From positions 1-48,756 of the IMG/VR virus record IMGVR_UViG_3300030104_007599: a DNA stretch of 48,756 nucleotides; one strand, written 5' to 3'. How positions within the stretch are numbered: position 1 is the first letter of the stretch; each line of letters starts with the position of its first letter. Both the position numbers and the translations under genes were made by a program. Below the pieces are notes generated by a model. It searched no databases. It was given only the letters and a program-made list of their open reading frames with translations, and was not told the origin of the DNA. Positions 27,638-39,900 of this stretch are shown one piece after another. This DNA is from a virus.

Positions 27638-29794
27638 ATGAAAACAGCAATCATAGGTAAAATTGTTGATTTTAAATCAAAATTCGCACTACCAAATGTA
27701 AATGTTTTGGTAAAAAATAGTAGTGGAGAATTCTTCAATGGATTTACATCGGATGTTGAGGGATTATTTAATGTATCAGCTGGTAAGCAAGCATATATCA
27801 ACATGCCCTCTGACACCTACACATTTGAATTTAAGTATATTGGTTATGGAACTCAAAAAATTGAAAAAAATATCCCAAGTACTAATCAGGGCGTAGATGG
27901 TTTATTTTTATTAGATGAAAATGGTCTTAACCCTACACCAATATCACCATCAGAAGCTGCAGATATATCAGATTCATCTAAAGTATTTCAAGTAATAAGA
28001 TTTGGAAATATAGAATTAAAAGAAGAATTTGAAGAACTTGAGGAGTTCGAAGTAGCTTCAGAAGAAGTTGATAGTGTAAAGGGTATAGTTCTAGATAAAA
28101 CGACAAACCAACCTTTACCTGGGGTTTCTATAGTATCATCCCTTTCCCCAACATTGGAGGGAGCCGAAAAAGTTAACCCAACAATATCAGACTCATCTCC
28201 CAATGATGGTGAATTCAGACTCCAATATTTTTATTTAGATCAGGTACTTATTCCTAAAGAACCAAGAAAAGAACCTGTTGAAACTACCCACACAGTCGTA
28301 GTGGGGGGGATGTCATATGCTACTGATAAATGGATGAGAGAACAATGGGAATTAGCAGGACTTTCAACAAAAGGTGTTGAGTTTATTAATTATACTGATA
28401 AAACAAAATTTAAAAACTTAATTAAAGATCCCACCATAGTCAATATTATGGGATTTTCAGCCGGAGGTGTATTAATATGGGAAGAAATAAATAGTACAAA
28501 AGAATACCAATTTATAGGCTTAATAGACCCAACTACATATAATGTCCCAGAGTCTATTCCTTCTAATGTTAAGGTTGTAAGTAATTCTAGTAATTGGAAG
28601 TCTTTCAAAAGGTTATATCCTAATATGTTAAAGTTAGAAAGAAAAGGTCTATCTATTAAATCATCACTTAAACATAAACTAATCCCATTAAACTTTTTTA
28701 AAACATACTCAAAAGAATTTCCACCTCCAGAAGCTATTGTAGAGGAGGATGATAAACAAAATAGATATGAACCTTTTGATTTAATTTTCTCTTTAGAAGA
28801 TTATGAACAATTAACTATCCCAGCAGTTAAAGGTAATAAAACATTAAAGTCAAATTTAGGAAAAGTCAGATTAACTCCTATTGAGATAGAACAACCCATT
28901 ATTGAAAATAAAAATTTAACAGAAGAACAAAATGAAGAATTAGATTCTAATACCAAAAAGGATTTTATTTCAGGGGTACTAAAAAATATATTTAGAAATA
29001 TCCAAGATCGATTAATCCCTAGCATTTTAAAACAAATTGCTACTTTTGGTATTTCTAATTTTAACAATGAGATTTTAGAAAATATTTCAAGTATACCTAA
29101 GACGTGCCCCAAAAATGTTGATGAGTTAAATAAGTTAATTTCAAAAAAGAATAAACTTACTAAACAATTAAATAACATATATAAAAGTATTAACTTAATA
29201 AATAAATTTTTAGGCATACCCCCTATTACTATAAAGGCTGCAGAAATCTCAGTATTAGCAGCTAAAATTCAAGTAAATGTTCAAGCTTTTATCCCCTCAA
29301 CAGTTGCCACCCCCATCCCAGTAGGCCCCATTTTAATAGTTAAAGATTTAATTGAAAAGTTTGAGGATTTAATTGATCTTTTAAAGGGGAAATTAGGAGC
29401 AGGAAGTCTCCAATTAAAATTAATTTTAGAAGAATTTAAAAAAGTATTAGTTTTATTAAATATATTAGATGCTCTCCTCCAAACTTGTGCAGAGTCACTC
29501 CCTCAATCTACACCTACATCAACCCAAACAGCAGTCTCTAATCAATTATTAGCATCAACACAACAACAATCACAACAATTATCTCCTGTTGTTACTAATG
29601 TAAATGGATTTGATATGGCCGTTGTGGAAGTAGAAGGTAAAACAGAACTTGATCTTAAAAGAAGAAGAGCAGTAGCCAGAAATAAAGCAGGAATAATTAT
29701 GCTTAAAGGAGAACCCTCATTTTCATCAGATGATCAAATTTTAATTGATGAATTGGTATTTTATATCCAACAAAACGATTTAAAAGCAGAATAA
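27638..29794 (+). CDS. Baseplate hub-like protein with carboxypeptidase-regulatory-like domains and GFSAGG insert
   Basis: 718 residues. Residues 1-75 and about 147-200 look like CarboxypepD_reg-like beta-sandwich domains (IIGKIVDFKSKFALPNVNVL; VKGIVLDKTTNQPLPGVSIV). Residues about 217-335 form an alpha/beta segment with VVVGGMSY, GFSAGG (S274, a G-x-S-x-G nucleophile elbow) and FIGLIDPT, as in alpha/beta hydrolases. The C-terminal half is helical, hydrophobic and Pro-rich (PIPVGPILIVKDLIEKFEDL), possibly tail or membrane-associated. It lies between the spike and gp25 genes, so it is probably virion-bound. Hydrolase activity is inferred; the His of a triad is not fixed. Confidence 0.65.
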   Translation: MKTAIIGKIVDFKSKFALPNVNVLVKNSSGEFFNGFTSDVEGLFNVSAGKQAYINMPSDTYTFEFKYIGYGTQKIEKNIPSTNQGVDGLFLLDENGLNPTPISPSEAADISDSSKVFQVIRFGNIELKEEFEELEEFEVASEEVDSVKGIVLDKTTNQPLPGVSIVSSLSPTLEGAEKVNPTISDSSPNDGEFRLQYFYLDQVLIPKEPRKEPVETTHTVVVGGMSYATDKWMREQWELAGLSTKGVEFINYTDKTKFKNLIKDPTIVNIMGFSAGGVLIWEEINSTKEYQFIGLIDPTTYNVPESIPSNVKVVSNSSNWKSFKRLYPNMLKLERKGLSIKSSLKHKLIPLNFFKTYSKEFPPPEAIVEEDDKQNRYEPFDLIFSLEDYEQLTIPAVKGNKTLKSNLGKVRLTPIEIEQPIIENKNLTEEQNEELDSNTKKDFISGVLKNIFRNIQDRLIPSILKQIATFGISNFNNEILENISSIPKTCPKNVDELNKLISKKNKLTKQLNNIYKSINLINKFLGIPPITIKAAEISVLAAKIQVNVQAFIPSTVATPIPVGPILIVKDLIEKFEDLIDLLKGKLGAGSLQLKLILEEFKKVLVLLNILDALLQTCAESLPQSTPTSTQTAVSNQLLASTQQQSQQLSPVVTNVNGFDMAVVEVEGKTELDLKRRRAVARNKAGIIMLKGEPSFSSDDQILIDELVFYIQQNDLKAE

Positions 29795-29799
29795 CATAA

Positions 29800-29807
29800 T
29801 ATTTATA
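29800..29807 (+). promoter_or_regulatory. TATTTATA motif inside the baseplate block
   Basis: TATTTATA lies 11 nt before the ATG at 29819, in one of the few gaps of the structural block. Confidence 0.4.
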
Positions 29808-29818
29808 AAAAATAGTAC

Positions 29819-30166
29819 ATGAAAACCGAAGCACTTAAAAAGTTAATAAAAGAAGCAGTTAGAGAAGCAATACAAGAAGAATTAAAAGAGGTTTTATTAG
29901 AAGCAGTTAAAGCACCTAAAGTTCAAACCCCACAACCAATTCAAGAAAGTAAAACTATTACTTCAACAACTCCACCACCTGTATCACAAGCAGATAGAAG
30001 ACAATCTTATTTAGATATTATTGGTGAAACAAAATTAAATTTAACAAGTAAAGACGCACAAACCTTTAATCCAAAAGGTACAATAGATACCACTTCCCCA
30101 AATGGTCAACTACCATCAGGAGAAGTTAATATGGATCAAATAATGGGATTAATGAAAACTAAATAA
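29819..30166 (+). CDS. Conserved T4-like small virion-associated protein, 115 aa
   Basis: 115 residues: an amphipathic N-terminal helix (TEALKKLIKEAVREAIQEEL), a Pro/Thr-rich linker (TITSTTPPPVSQADRRQ) and a short C-terminal domain. The N-terminal helix pattern is familiar from T4-like marine phages in the same place. The stop overlaps the gp25 start as TAATG. Role unknown, probably assembly. Confidence 0.7.
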   Translation: MKTEALKKLIKEAVREAIQEELKEVLLEAVKAPKVQTPQPIQESKTITSTTPPPVSQADRRQSYLDIIGETKLNLTSKDAQTFNPKGTIDTTSPNGQLPSGEVNMDQIMGLMKTK

Positions 30167-30573
30167 TGGCATTTGGAGCACAAAAAATATACCCAATTGA
30201 CTTTAACAAAAGTGCAGCAGTAGGAGTAGATATTCCTTTTAATGCTCCTGGTGTGTTTAGACTTAACTATACAACAGCAGCAGCTACTAAGAATAATTTA
30301 ATTAATTATTTTTTAACCAATCCAGGAGAAAGACCCTTAAACCCATCTTTTGGGGGAGGGTTAAGAGCTTTTATCTTTGAACAAATAACTAGGGGGAATT
30401 TAGATTTCCTTAAAGAAAAAATATCCGAAGATTTAGTTAATTTCTTTCCTAATGTTGATGTTGGGGAATTAGAAATTTTCCAAAAAGAAGATAATAATGA
30501 AATAACAGTATCTCTAACTTATAGTGTTTTAAACACAAATATTAATGATACTTTACAAATAGACTTTACATAA
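30166..30573 (+). CDS. 25: gp25-like baseplate wedge protein
   Basis: 135 residues, full length for the GPW/gp25 family. Seen: NNLINYFLTNPGERPLNPSFG, the family N-x-x-x-x-x-L-x-T-x-x-G-E-R-x-x-x-P-x-x-G motif, and a C-terminal strand pair (NNEITVSLTYSVLNTN). gp25 joins the wedge to the sheath initiator region of contractile baseplates. TAATG overlaps on both sides couple it to its neighbours, as in the 25-6 gene pair of T4. Confidence 0.95.
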   Translation: MAFGAQKIYPIDFNKSAAVGVDIPFNAPGVFRLNYTTAAATKNNLINYFLTNPGERPLNPSFGGGLRAFIFEQITRGNLDFLKEKISEDLVNFFPNVDVGELEIFQKEDNNEITVSLTYSVLNTNINDTLQIDFT

Positions 30574-32432
30574 TGGCAACACCCGTAAATAGAGATATAA
30601 AATATTTAAATAGGGACTTTTCAAATATAAGGGAAAGTTTAATTGAGTTTTCCAAAACATATTTCCCTAACACTTACAATGACTTCACTCCTTCCTCTCC
30701 GGGTATGATGTTTATGGAACAAGCTGCTTATGTAGGGGATGTTATGTCATTTTATTTAGATAACCAATTAGAAGAAACTTTTACTCAATTTGCTCAACAA
30801 ACTAATAATCTATATGAATTAGCTTATATGTTTGGTTATAAACCAAAAGCAACAGGTGCATCACAAGTAATGGTAGATTTATACCAACAGTTACCCTCTA
30901 AATTAGTAGGAGCTAGTTATGTTCCTGATTATGATTATGCATTAACAATAGGAGAGAATAGTACTATACCATCCTCTTTATCAATTGGAGTTGATTTTAT
31001 AATGGAAGATAAATGTGATTTTTCATTTTCAAGTTCCCTAGACCCAACAGAAGTTTCTATTTATAGTTCTGCAGGAGGTATTCCTCAATTTTATTTAATA
31101 AAAAAACAAAGAAAAGCTATTTCAGCTACTATTAATACCAAAGACATAACTTTTTCTTCATTTAAACCTTTCCCAACAATTGATGTAGTAGGAAATGATA
31201 TAATAGGAATATTAGATATAATTGATAGTGAGGGTAATACATGGTATGAAGTAGATTATTTAGGTCAAGAAATGATATTTGATAATATTAGAAATACTAA
31301 CATTCATGATCCTAATGTAACCGAAGAAAATGAAATACCATTTTTACTTAAATTAAAAAAAGTACAAAGACGTTTTGCTACTCGTTTATTATCCCAAAAT
31401 ATTTTACAAATTCAATTTGGGGCTGGTAACCCAAATGATGTAGATGAGACAGTTACACCCAATCCAAACAATGTAGGTATAGGTTTACCATTTGAAAAAA
31501 ACAAACTAACAACTGCATATTCTCCAACAAATTTTCTATTTACCAATACTTACGGCATTGCACCTTCAGATATAACATTGAGGGTAAGATATCTAACAGG
31601 GGGAGGAGTTAATTCAAATGTTCCTGCTGGGGATTTAACAGATTTAAATAAGGCTAGTACTAAATTTAATGTTTCTACTCTTAATGCTACCACAGCAGAT
31701 TATATATATAATTCTCTATCTTGTAATAATGAAAAAGCAGCTGATGGGGGTAAAGCAGGAGATACAATAAATGAAATTAGACAAAATACTCTAATGCAAA
31801 TTGCTACTCAACAGAGAACAGTCACATTAGATGATTATATGGTTAGAGCCTTAAGCATGCCCGGAGAATATGGTATAGTAACTAAAGCTTATATCGAAAA
31901 ACCCAAACTAACAGATGAACAAGTTTCTACAATAGAATCTTTAAATATGTATGTTTTATCCCAAAATTTATTTGGTCAACTATCACAAGCATCTACAACA
32001 TTAAAGAAAAATTTAAGAACCTATTTAAATCAATATAGGATGATAGGTGATAATATTGAAATAAAAGATGCTTATGTTATTAATATAGGTATAGATTTTG
32101 AAATAATAGTATTACCCAATTTCATTAATAGTCAAGTAATATTAGCTTGTATAGATTCATTACAAGAATATTTTGATGTTAAAAACTGGCAAATGAATCA
32201 ACCTATTTTAATAAGAGATTTATATGTTAGATTAGATAGAATAGAAGGGGTTCAAACCGTTAAAAATATTATGTTTTCAAATAAAGCAGGCACTATGTCA
32301 GGATACTCAGAATATTCCTATGATATAGATGGAGCAACACAAAATCAAGTAATATATCCATCATTAGATCCAAGCATTTTTGAAATCAAATACCCACAAC
32401 AAGATATTAAAGGTAGAGTAGTACCATTATAA
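30573..32432 (+). CDS. 6: gp6-like baseplate wedge protein (baseplate J family)
   Basis: 619 residues. N-terminus RDIKYLNRDFSNIRESLIEF and TPSSPGMMFMEQAAYVGDVM, the typical baseplate J-like opening; the middle has RTVTLDDYMVRALSMPGEYG and the C-terminal part ILIRDLYVRLDRIEGVQTV, both conserved in gp6/J proteins. gp6 forms the inner iris of the baseplate that opens on contraction. It follows gp25 directly by a TAATG overlap. Confidence 0.92.
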   Translation: MATPVNRDIKYLNRDFSNIRESLIEFSKTYFPNTYNDFTPSSPGMMFMEQAAYVGDVMSFYLDNQLEETFTQFAQQTNNLYELAYMFGYKPKATGASQVMVDLYQQLPSKLVGASYVPDYDYALTIGENSTIPSSLSIGVDFIMEDKCDFSFSSSLDPTEVSIYSSAGGIPQFYLIKKQRKAISATINTKDITFSSFKPFPTIDVVGNDIIGILDIIDSEGNTWYEVDYLGQEMIFDNIRNTNIHDPNVTEENEIPFLLKLKKVQRRFATRLLSQNILQIQFGAGNPNDVDETVTPNPNNVGIGLPFEKNKLTTAYSPTNFLFTNTYGIAPSDITLRVRYLTGGGVNSNVPAGDLTDLNKASTKFNVSTLNATTADYIYNSLSCNNEKAADGGKAGDTINEIRQNTLMQIATQQRTVTLDDYMVRALSMPGEYGIVTKAYIEKPKLTDEQVSTIESLNMYVLSQNLFGQLSQASTTLKKNLRTYLNQYRMIGDNIEIKDAYVINIGIDFEIIVLPNFINSQVILACIDSLQEYFDVKNWQMNQPILIRDLYVRLDRIEGVQTVKNIMFSNKAGTMSGYSEYSYDIDGATQNQVIYPSLDPSIFEIKYPQQDIKGRVVPL

Positions 32433-32441
32433 AATTAAGAC

Positions 32442-33584
32442 ATGGCAGTTTATAAATTATTTCCATATAAAGACACAACATTATATTCATTATATCCTGA
32501 TATGAATACAGGGATAGACCCTATTACATCTATTACAAATCTAAATTTTGCAATAGACTCTCTTCCTCAAGTATCTAGATTTCTAACAGCATTTTCTCAA
32601 GATGAAATTGAAAGTGTTATAAATGAAAAGATAAATGGAGCCCAATGGGATGTAGATTTAAAATCTTATATAGCAACAGCTCAAGGTATAGTTGAATCTA
32701 CAGATTTAGAAGTATTTCCTGTAGCCCAATATTGGTATAATGGAACAGGAATGTTTTTAGATGTGCCCCAAACTACCGATGGGGCTTCATGGTATTCACC
32801 CAATTTTAAAGGCTCCTCAGCATGGTCTACAAGTGGAACGGATGCATATGGTAACGCAATCTCTTCATCATATGCTTCAGGTTCAGTAGGAGCCGGAGGT
32901 GGTTCTTGGTTATATGAATCAGGTAGTACCAGTTTTAAAGTAACCCAATCATTTGATACAAGATCTACAAAAGATTTAAGTGTTAATGCCAAAGAGGTAG
33001 TATCACGTTGGTATAGTGGTTCTATGGATAATCATGGATTTTTAGTTAAATGGGAAGACTCAGTTGAATTTACCCAAAATGTACAAATCCAACCTATAAT
33101 GCAGTTTTATAGTGTTGATACTAATACAATTTATCCACCCGAATTAGAATTCAAATGGGATGATTATTCAAGTGTATTAACAGGATCAGCTACTTCAAGT
33201 ATACTTTCTACAACAAACATAGTTTCTTCATTAGCAGAAAATCCAGGTGAATTCTTACCAGAATCAGTTCATAGATTTAGGTTCAATGTGGCAGATAAAT
33301 ATCCTATTAGAACTTGGACAACAGCTTCCCAATTCACGGGAGTAAATTATTTACCTACTTCTTCATATTATGCTGTAAAAGATTTGGATACTAATGAATA
33401 TGTTATTAACTTCGACACTACTTATACTAAATTAAGCTCAGACTCAGAAGGAAATTATCTAGATTTGTATATGAATGGACTGGAACCCGAAAGATATTAT
33501 AAGATTATGATAAAAACTACTATTAATAGTTCAACAATAGTCTTAGATGATAATTATTATTTTAAAGTTGTAAATGGATTTTAA
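32442..33584 (+). CDS. Virion structural protein after gp6, 380 aa
   Basis: 380 residues, beta-rich, beginning YKLFPYKDTTLYSLYPDMNT, a pattern similar to DNRLRE-like adhesive or carbohydrate-binding beta-sandwiches. A middle Gly/Ser-rich region (SYASGSVGAGGGSWLYESG) and a C-terminal second sandwich. By position (after gp6) it may replace a part of T4 gp7 or gp8. Overlaps the next gene by TAATG. Confidence 0.7.
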   Translation: MAVYKLFPYKDTTLYSLYPDMNTGIDPITSITNLNFAIDSLPQVSRFLTAFSQDEIESVINEKINGAQWDVDLKSYIATAQGIVESTDLEVFPVAQYWYNGTGMFLDVPQTTDGASWYSPNFKGSSAWSTSGTDAYGNAISSSYASGSVGAGGGSWLYESGSTSFKVTQSFDTRSTKDLSVNAKEVVSRWYSGSMDNHGFLVKWEDSVEFTQNVQIQPIMQFYSVDTNTIYPPELEFKWDDYSSVLTGSATSSILSTTNIVSSLAENPGEFLPESVHRFRFNVADKYPIRTWTTASQFTGVNYLPTSSYYAVKDLDTNEYVINFDTTYTKLSSDSEGNYLDLYMNGLEPERYYKIMIKTTINSSTIVLDDNYYFKVVNGF

Positions 33585-33919
33585 TGGCACGAGATATAAA
33601 TTTTAATAAAGAAGTTTTTAGTAAAGTTGATTATGAAAAAACTATAAACACTAAGTTTTCCCAAATAGGAGGTAAAACTACCCAGGAAGAAATTGAAGAG
33701 GAACCAACAGTTTTGGAATTTTTTAAAATGTATAATGAATTATTTTATGAAATCCCAGAAAAAGGTCCTTCTAATTCACATGAATACTTAATAAAAACAA
33801 GTAGTGAATATATAAAAACTGAAGTTAATAACGAATTAATAGAAGCTTTACAAAATGAAATAGCCTCGTTAAGAGAAGATCTTTTAAAAGCTCAACAATC
33901 ATCAGCCCCACAGATTTAA
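33584..33919 (+). CDS. Small structural-block protein, 111 aa
   Basis: 111 residues, helical, with a C-terminal coiled coil (ELIEALQNEIASLREDLLKA). TAATG coupling with the gene before. Perhaps a connector or trimerising part of the baseplate. No family recognised. Confidence 0.7.
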   Translation: MARDINFNKEVFSKVDYEKTINTKFSQIGGKTTQEEIEEEPTVLEFFKMYNELFYEIPEKGPSNSHEYLIKTSSEYIKTEVNNELIEALQNEIASLREDLLKAQQSSAPQI

Positions 33920-33938
33920 TATTTAATTAAAGAATATA

Positions 33939-36900
33939 ATGTCAGTAACAACAATAGATCCAAAAAATTTTGAATTGCAAGTTTATAATGATTCTGATAC
34001 TTCATTATTAAATCAATTTCAACTTGAAACCGCGTTGGGACCAGACTCTTATGTGGAATTTTATATATATGATTCCGGTAATAATATTGTAAATTTTGAA
34101 TCTCCTTACACAAAATATTCAATAAAACCAGATGGGTTTGAAGTAACTAACCCTGAAGAAATAAGACAAATATATGTTAATCCCGAATCAGATATAACTT
34201 CATCCGGGAGGGAAAATGAATTTGTACAGGGGGAATATGTAGCTTATTATAACTTTTTAAATAATATAATAGGTTCTTCCCCTACAGATTTATTTATAAA
34301 AGAAATTTCTTCAGATAGAACTGAAGTTAGATTGGATAGTAATACTTTGGGGACACTAGGTTTGATCCAAAATGTTAATGAATTTATAACATTTAGAGAA
34401 GACCAATCATATTTTGTTGATTTTTTCCTTCACTTTGGAGATAACCAATTAATTATAGCAAACAACATCAGGTTAGAAGATGAAACAACTAACAACCCAA
34501 CAATAGCTGTTAAGTTATATGAACCTTTACCCTCCCAATTTGATTTAAAATCAACATTATTTATTGTAACTGAATTAACTTCTCCAAAAGCCTATAGAGT
34601 TAGTTTAACCCCCCCTGTTATCACTATTGATGATTCCTTACCTCTTCAAGGCCCCAACTTTAATATTCCTTTAAAAGGTCAAGTTAATAATTCTTCCCAA
34701 AATCTCTCAGAAAATGACATTCTATCAGGAGCTACTACTAGCTCATTCAACCATATAGAAAGCATATTAAATGAAAAATCAATTAATATAAGTGTTGATT
34801 ACACAGATTTTACAGATTTTATCCATTTTAGTTCAGCCAAAACTAGATTAGAAAATTTTTATTATAAAGCAAGTTTAATTGAAGGATACTCAGCTTCTAT
34901 CTCAGTTTTATCTACAACAACATCATCAGCTACATCAACACTATTACTACAAAATAAAATTTCAGACATCATCAAAAACTTTGATGGTTATGATAGGTTT
35001 TTATATTACACAAGTGGTTCTGAACAAACCTGGCCCAAAACAACAACTGAACCTCCTTATTTGTTAGCCAAAACAGGAAGTGCAGCTGTTGTAAATTGGC
35101 TGGGGAGTGATGATAATGTTAGTGCCTATTATGGAGGTATGATATTATCTGCTTCTGATTATGATAATCAAAACAAAGACCAATTATTAAAATCAATCCC
35201 AGAATATCTAAGGGAAGATGCAGCTAATCACCAATATGAACTTTTTGTTGATATGGTTGCTCAATATTATGATAATGTTTGGTTATATACTAAAGACATT
35301 ACTCAAAAATATAATGCAGATAACAGGTTAGATTCTGGTATATCAAAAGATTTAGTAGCAGATGCTATAAAAGATTTTGGATTAAAATTATACCAAAACA
35401 ATTTCTCTAATACAGAATTATATACCGCGTTCTTGGGTATGACTCCTGAAGGTAGTTTGTTCCCCTTCCCAAACATTACAGGATCTACCCCTGTTCCTTC
35501 AGGTTATGAATTAGTAGATACACTAATTTCAGCATCTAATGATGTTATATCAATGGATGATACTAATAAGTCATTATATAAAAGAATTTATCACAACATA
35601 CCCTATTTACTTAATACAAAAGGTACAATTCCAGGCTTAAGAGCTTTAATTACTTCTTATGGTATTCCGGATACTATACTTAGAATTTCAGAATTTGGAG
35701 GTAAAGATAAGGTGAATGAGAATGATTGGGATTATTACTTCCACAAATTTAATTATGCATGGGATACCCAAGGAACAGATAACATGTCTACCCCTTGGGA
35801 AGTTAATTCTAACTTTAGAAATCACCCGTATGATGCTCCAGGTACTGTAGAATTTAGATTCCAAACCACAGGATTACCAGATTCAAGAGTATCACAATCA
35901 TTATGGTTTACTACTAGTAGTGCAGGTATAGATAAAGCAGTAGTATTAGAATATACAGGTTCATATTTAAATAGTGGTTCTTATTCAGGTTCAATTCCTG
36001 ACCCATACAATGAATATGGAACTCTAAAATATATCTCCCAACCTGGCACAGTAAATGAAGTATCTTGCAGTGTTTATTTACCTTTCTTCAATGGAGATTG
36101 GTGGTCTGTTATGGTTAGAAACAATGGATTTGATGCATTTGACCCTGAATATATCATAACAGAACCCGTAGATTATGATTTTATAATGAGTGAAGATGGT
36201 TTAACTTATATAGTTAGAGAATCATCTACCACAGAATCGTTATCAAGATTAGGGAATATTGGGTTATTTGCTGCTAACAAAATTTACAATGGAAATGATG
36301 GCACTCAGATAGGATTCACAGCATCATCATCCATTGATGATTCTAATGCTAGTGGGAGTTGGATAACAGGAAGCACCTCCTACTTTGCTAAAGATTTCAC
36401 AGCAGGTTCTACATACCAGAATTTTTCAGGTAGCATGCAAGAGGTTAGATACTATAATGTAGCTTTAGGTACTACTAGGTTCTATGATTATACTATGAAT
36501 CCTTTATCTATAGAAGGTAATGGTGTTAATTATTCTCCAAATGAATTAACATTTAGAGCAGCTTTAGGAAGTGAATTAGATATAACTACAACATCTTCTA
36601 TTCACCCTAAAGTAACAGGATCATGGACTCCAATAGCATCATTTAGTGGAAGTAATAGTCTTTTTAATTTTAATACTACCCCTCTTTATGATACAAACAC
36701 TGAATACTACTTTTTAGATCAATTCCCCGCAGGTATAAAAAATAGAATCACAGATAAAATTAGATATGAAGATTCTACTCTTCCATCAGGAAGTGTATTA
36801 TCACCTATTAGAAGTTTATCCCAAACAGTAGAAGCAAGTGCTTCATATACTGATAGCCTTAATTATTTAGAGGTAGCATTTTCTCCTCAAAATGAGATAA

Positions 36901-39900
36901 ATGATGATATTACATCACAAATTGGGTATTTTAATATAGGAGACTATATAGGTGATCCAAGACAAAGATCATCATCTGCTCAAATTTACCCAGAATTAAA
37001 TGCTTTAAGTGAAGATTACTTCAAAAAGTACACAAAACCTTATGATTTAACAGATTTTGTTAGATTAATAAAATTCTTTGATAACTCATTGTTTAAAATG
37101 GTTAAAGATTTTATTCCTGTAAGAACAAGTTTAGCATCAGGTTTAGTAATAAAACAACATTTATTAGAAAGAAATAAATACCCACAACCACAAGTATCTT
37201 ACGAAAATAAACTATATACAGGTTCTATTGATATGTATGACATTTCTGGTGGTCCTGGAGGAGTATTTAATGATTTAAATTCACCCCCACCTGAGATAGT
37301 AATGTCTTTCCAAAACACAGGACTATTTGCTTCATACCCCGTATCAGCCTCTTTGTACTCAACAATTAGAGGAAAGATGCAAGAATTTGATATCCCCCCA
37401 TATACAACTTTTGCAACTGATTTAATAGAAATGTATGATGGGGAGAAATTTTATCTTGAAACTAAATTAACAGCATCATCATTTTTCCCAACTCAGTTAT
37501 TTTGGTGTATTACTTCATCTTATGGTAACTTCGACAACTACTACTTAAGACTTACAGCTGATGGGTTAAATTATTCTTCATGGAAAAAACAACAATTCTC
37601 CCAAGATTTTACATTACCTCAAGGAAAAAATATTGTATTTGATAATGATAATAACTACGTATATTCCAATTATCTCCCAAAGGATGCTTTATATAAACAA
37701 GATGTTAATTTCCAAAGATGGGATGAATCATTCCCTTCATTAATAGGTGAAATTCCTAAATTACATGATAACCAAGATGAATTCTATGATGGTGAATTTT
37801 CAGGATCCGTTATATTGGTTACTAATGGAGAATTAAATGAGGACTGTGAAGCTAAAGAAATACAAGTATTCCCTAATATAAATTATCAGGTTAGAGTTTA
37901 TGGGTGTGATATTAAAGAAGTAGGTTGGTTTGAGGTTTCTAATGTATGGAAACAATTAAACAACCATCCCCTTCCAGGATATATATCATTACCAATACTT
38001 TCCTTACCAAAGCAATATGACCCTATTTCTGGGTTTATGATTGATCAAGGGTTTGGAACTAATTTTCTAAAGATATCAAGAGTAAATCTTAATGGAGATG
38101 ATATGTCACCTACTTTATCTCAACTATCTTCTATAAAAATAAAATTTGATGATATAGGTTGGGTTACTTATGATATTGACACTATAAACCAACAACCAGA
38201 CTATTATTATTACAATTTAGGAAAAAATTATCAAAAATATGGAGTTACAGGTTCTATTATTGGGAATTCAGGATCTTATCCAAATGGTTACACAGGATCT
38301 TTAGCTAAACCCCAATATGACCTAACAGGGTCATTAACAGATAGACAACTATTAAGTACTGGTTACGATACTAAAGGTATTGTTTTTGTTCCTTGCATCT
38401 CTGTAGAAGGATTTTCCCATGAGTTATATAACCCATCCGCAGAATTAATAGAGTTTAATACTTATGCACAAAAAGAAGTTCATATTAAAGCTACATTTAC
38501 AGCTTCTACATGGACAAATGTACCATTTGATAATTCAAAAGGGGGTACTATAGAATTATATCGTCAAAGACAAAACAAATTCCCAGAACGATTAACAACC
38601 ACAATAACCTATTTAGCAGGAACTAATCCACAATCCACATTAGAACATACATTCACTCAAAGCTATAATCAAGGAGATTTACTTCCTGGGGACATTTTAG
38701 GTTTAGGAATTGCTATGGGAAATGTTACTGATAATAATATAATAGCGGCATTTGAAGATACTGAATTTTTCATTTCCTCTTCAGAAGCCATAACCTCGAT
38801 TAACCAAATAATTACAAGTCCATATTTTACATCAAAATTTCAAAATACAGATTGTGATGTTTTATTAGGAGAGGTAGAAGGAGAAAGACCAAATCCATTC
38901 TTACAAGATTTAGATTATCAAACTTCACAAACAGTACCTGTAAATTACCAGGTAGTAGTAAGTCAAAGTGCCACAAGAGCAACAGTACCAGAATCATATT
39001 ACACAACACCATCACATATAAATGGTAGATATGTAGGTTCTAAAAACCAATCAAGTAATTTTAATATATATCAACCTTTAAAATCTCTAAATCAAATAAC
39101 AACAGATTTTGGAAATCCTATTAATATAGGTACTTATGGACAAACCCCATCAGTTAGTTCTAATGAAGCAGTTATATATGAATATTCTTGGGCAGGAGGA
39201 ACCACACCTGAGATATTAGGATGGGGTGCTTATAAAATGAGTAAAATACTCCAAGTAGATGCCCCAGATGCAGTTAGAACAATAAACCCAGGAGAAGGTC
39301 TAACCAACCAAATTATAAGTGCATCATTTCCTTCAAACATATCGAATCCTAGCACAATAGGTAGAAATGCAACCATAAGTCAAAGTGTTAGTGATTTTTA
39401 CTATATTTTAAATGGGAATAACCCAGTTAATAGTAATATCTCTTTCTTTTCATATGGTGAAGATACAGTAGGTTCTTCTTCTCCAATTAATGGAAAAATA
39501 TTAACCACTGAATTTGGGGTACCTACTATTAGTAACTTTATACTTACTTCATCTAATAGTAATCTTTATGGTGCAATAACATCCGGATCTCGAAATATTG
39601 AACTTGTTGCGGGTACTGATATAAGTAGAGTTAAAAAAGTAAATGGGGGTTATGCTATAGGAGAAAATTTTGCTCCAATTAATTTCTTAACCTCACCTTC
39701 AGAATCTTTAGCTGATTTAATAAATAATGGTGAAAGATGGTTTATAACTTTATTTAACCAATTAGAGGTTCCTATTAACAACGATGCCCTAGTTCCTTAT
39801 AATGTAGGTTTTACAGACACTGATGCTAACGGGAATTTAAAAACCCCTTTAGAATATAAAGGAGTTCATGAAATTTGTGGGGTTTCTAGTTTACCCCTTG

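Noticed and set aside
28801-29217. 138-residue minus-strand frame
   Set aside because: It is the antisense shadow of the large baseplate-block gene at 27638, rich in Phe/Leu/Ser as expected for antisense of Lys/Asn/Glu codons.
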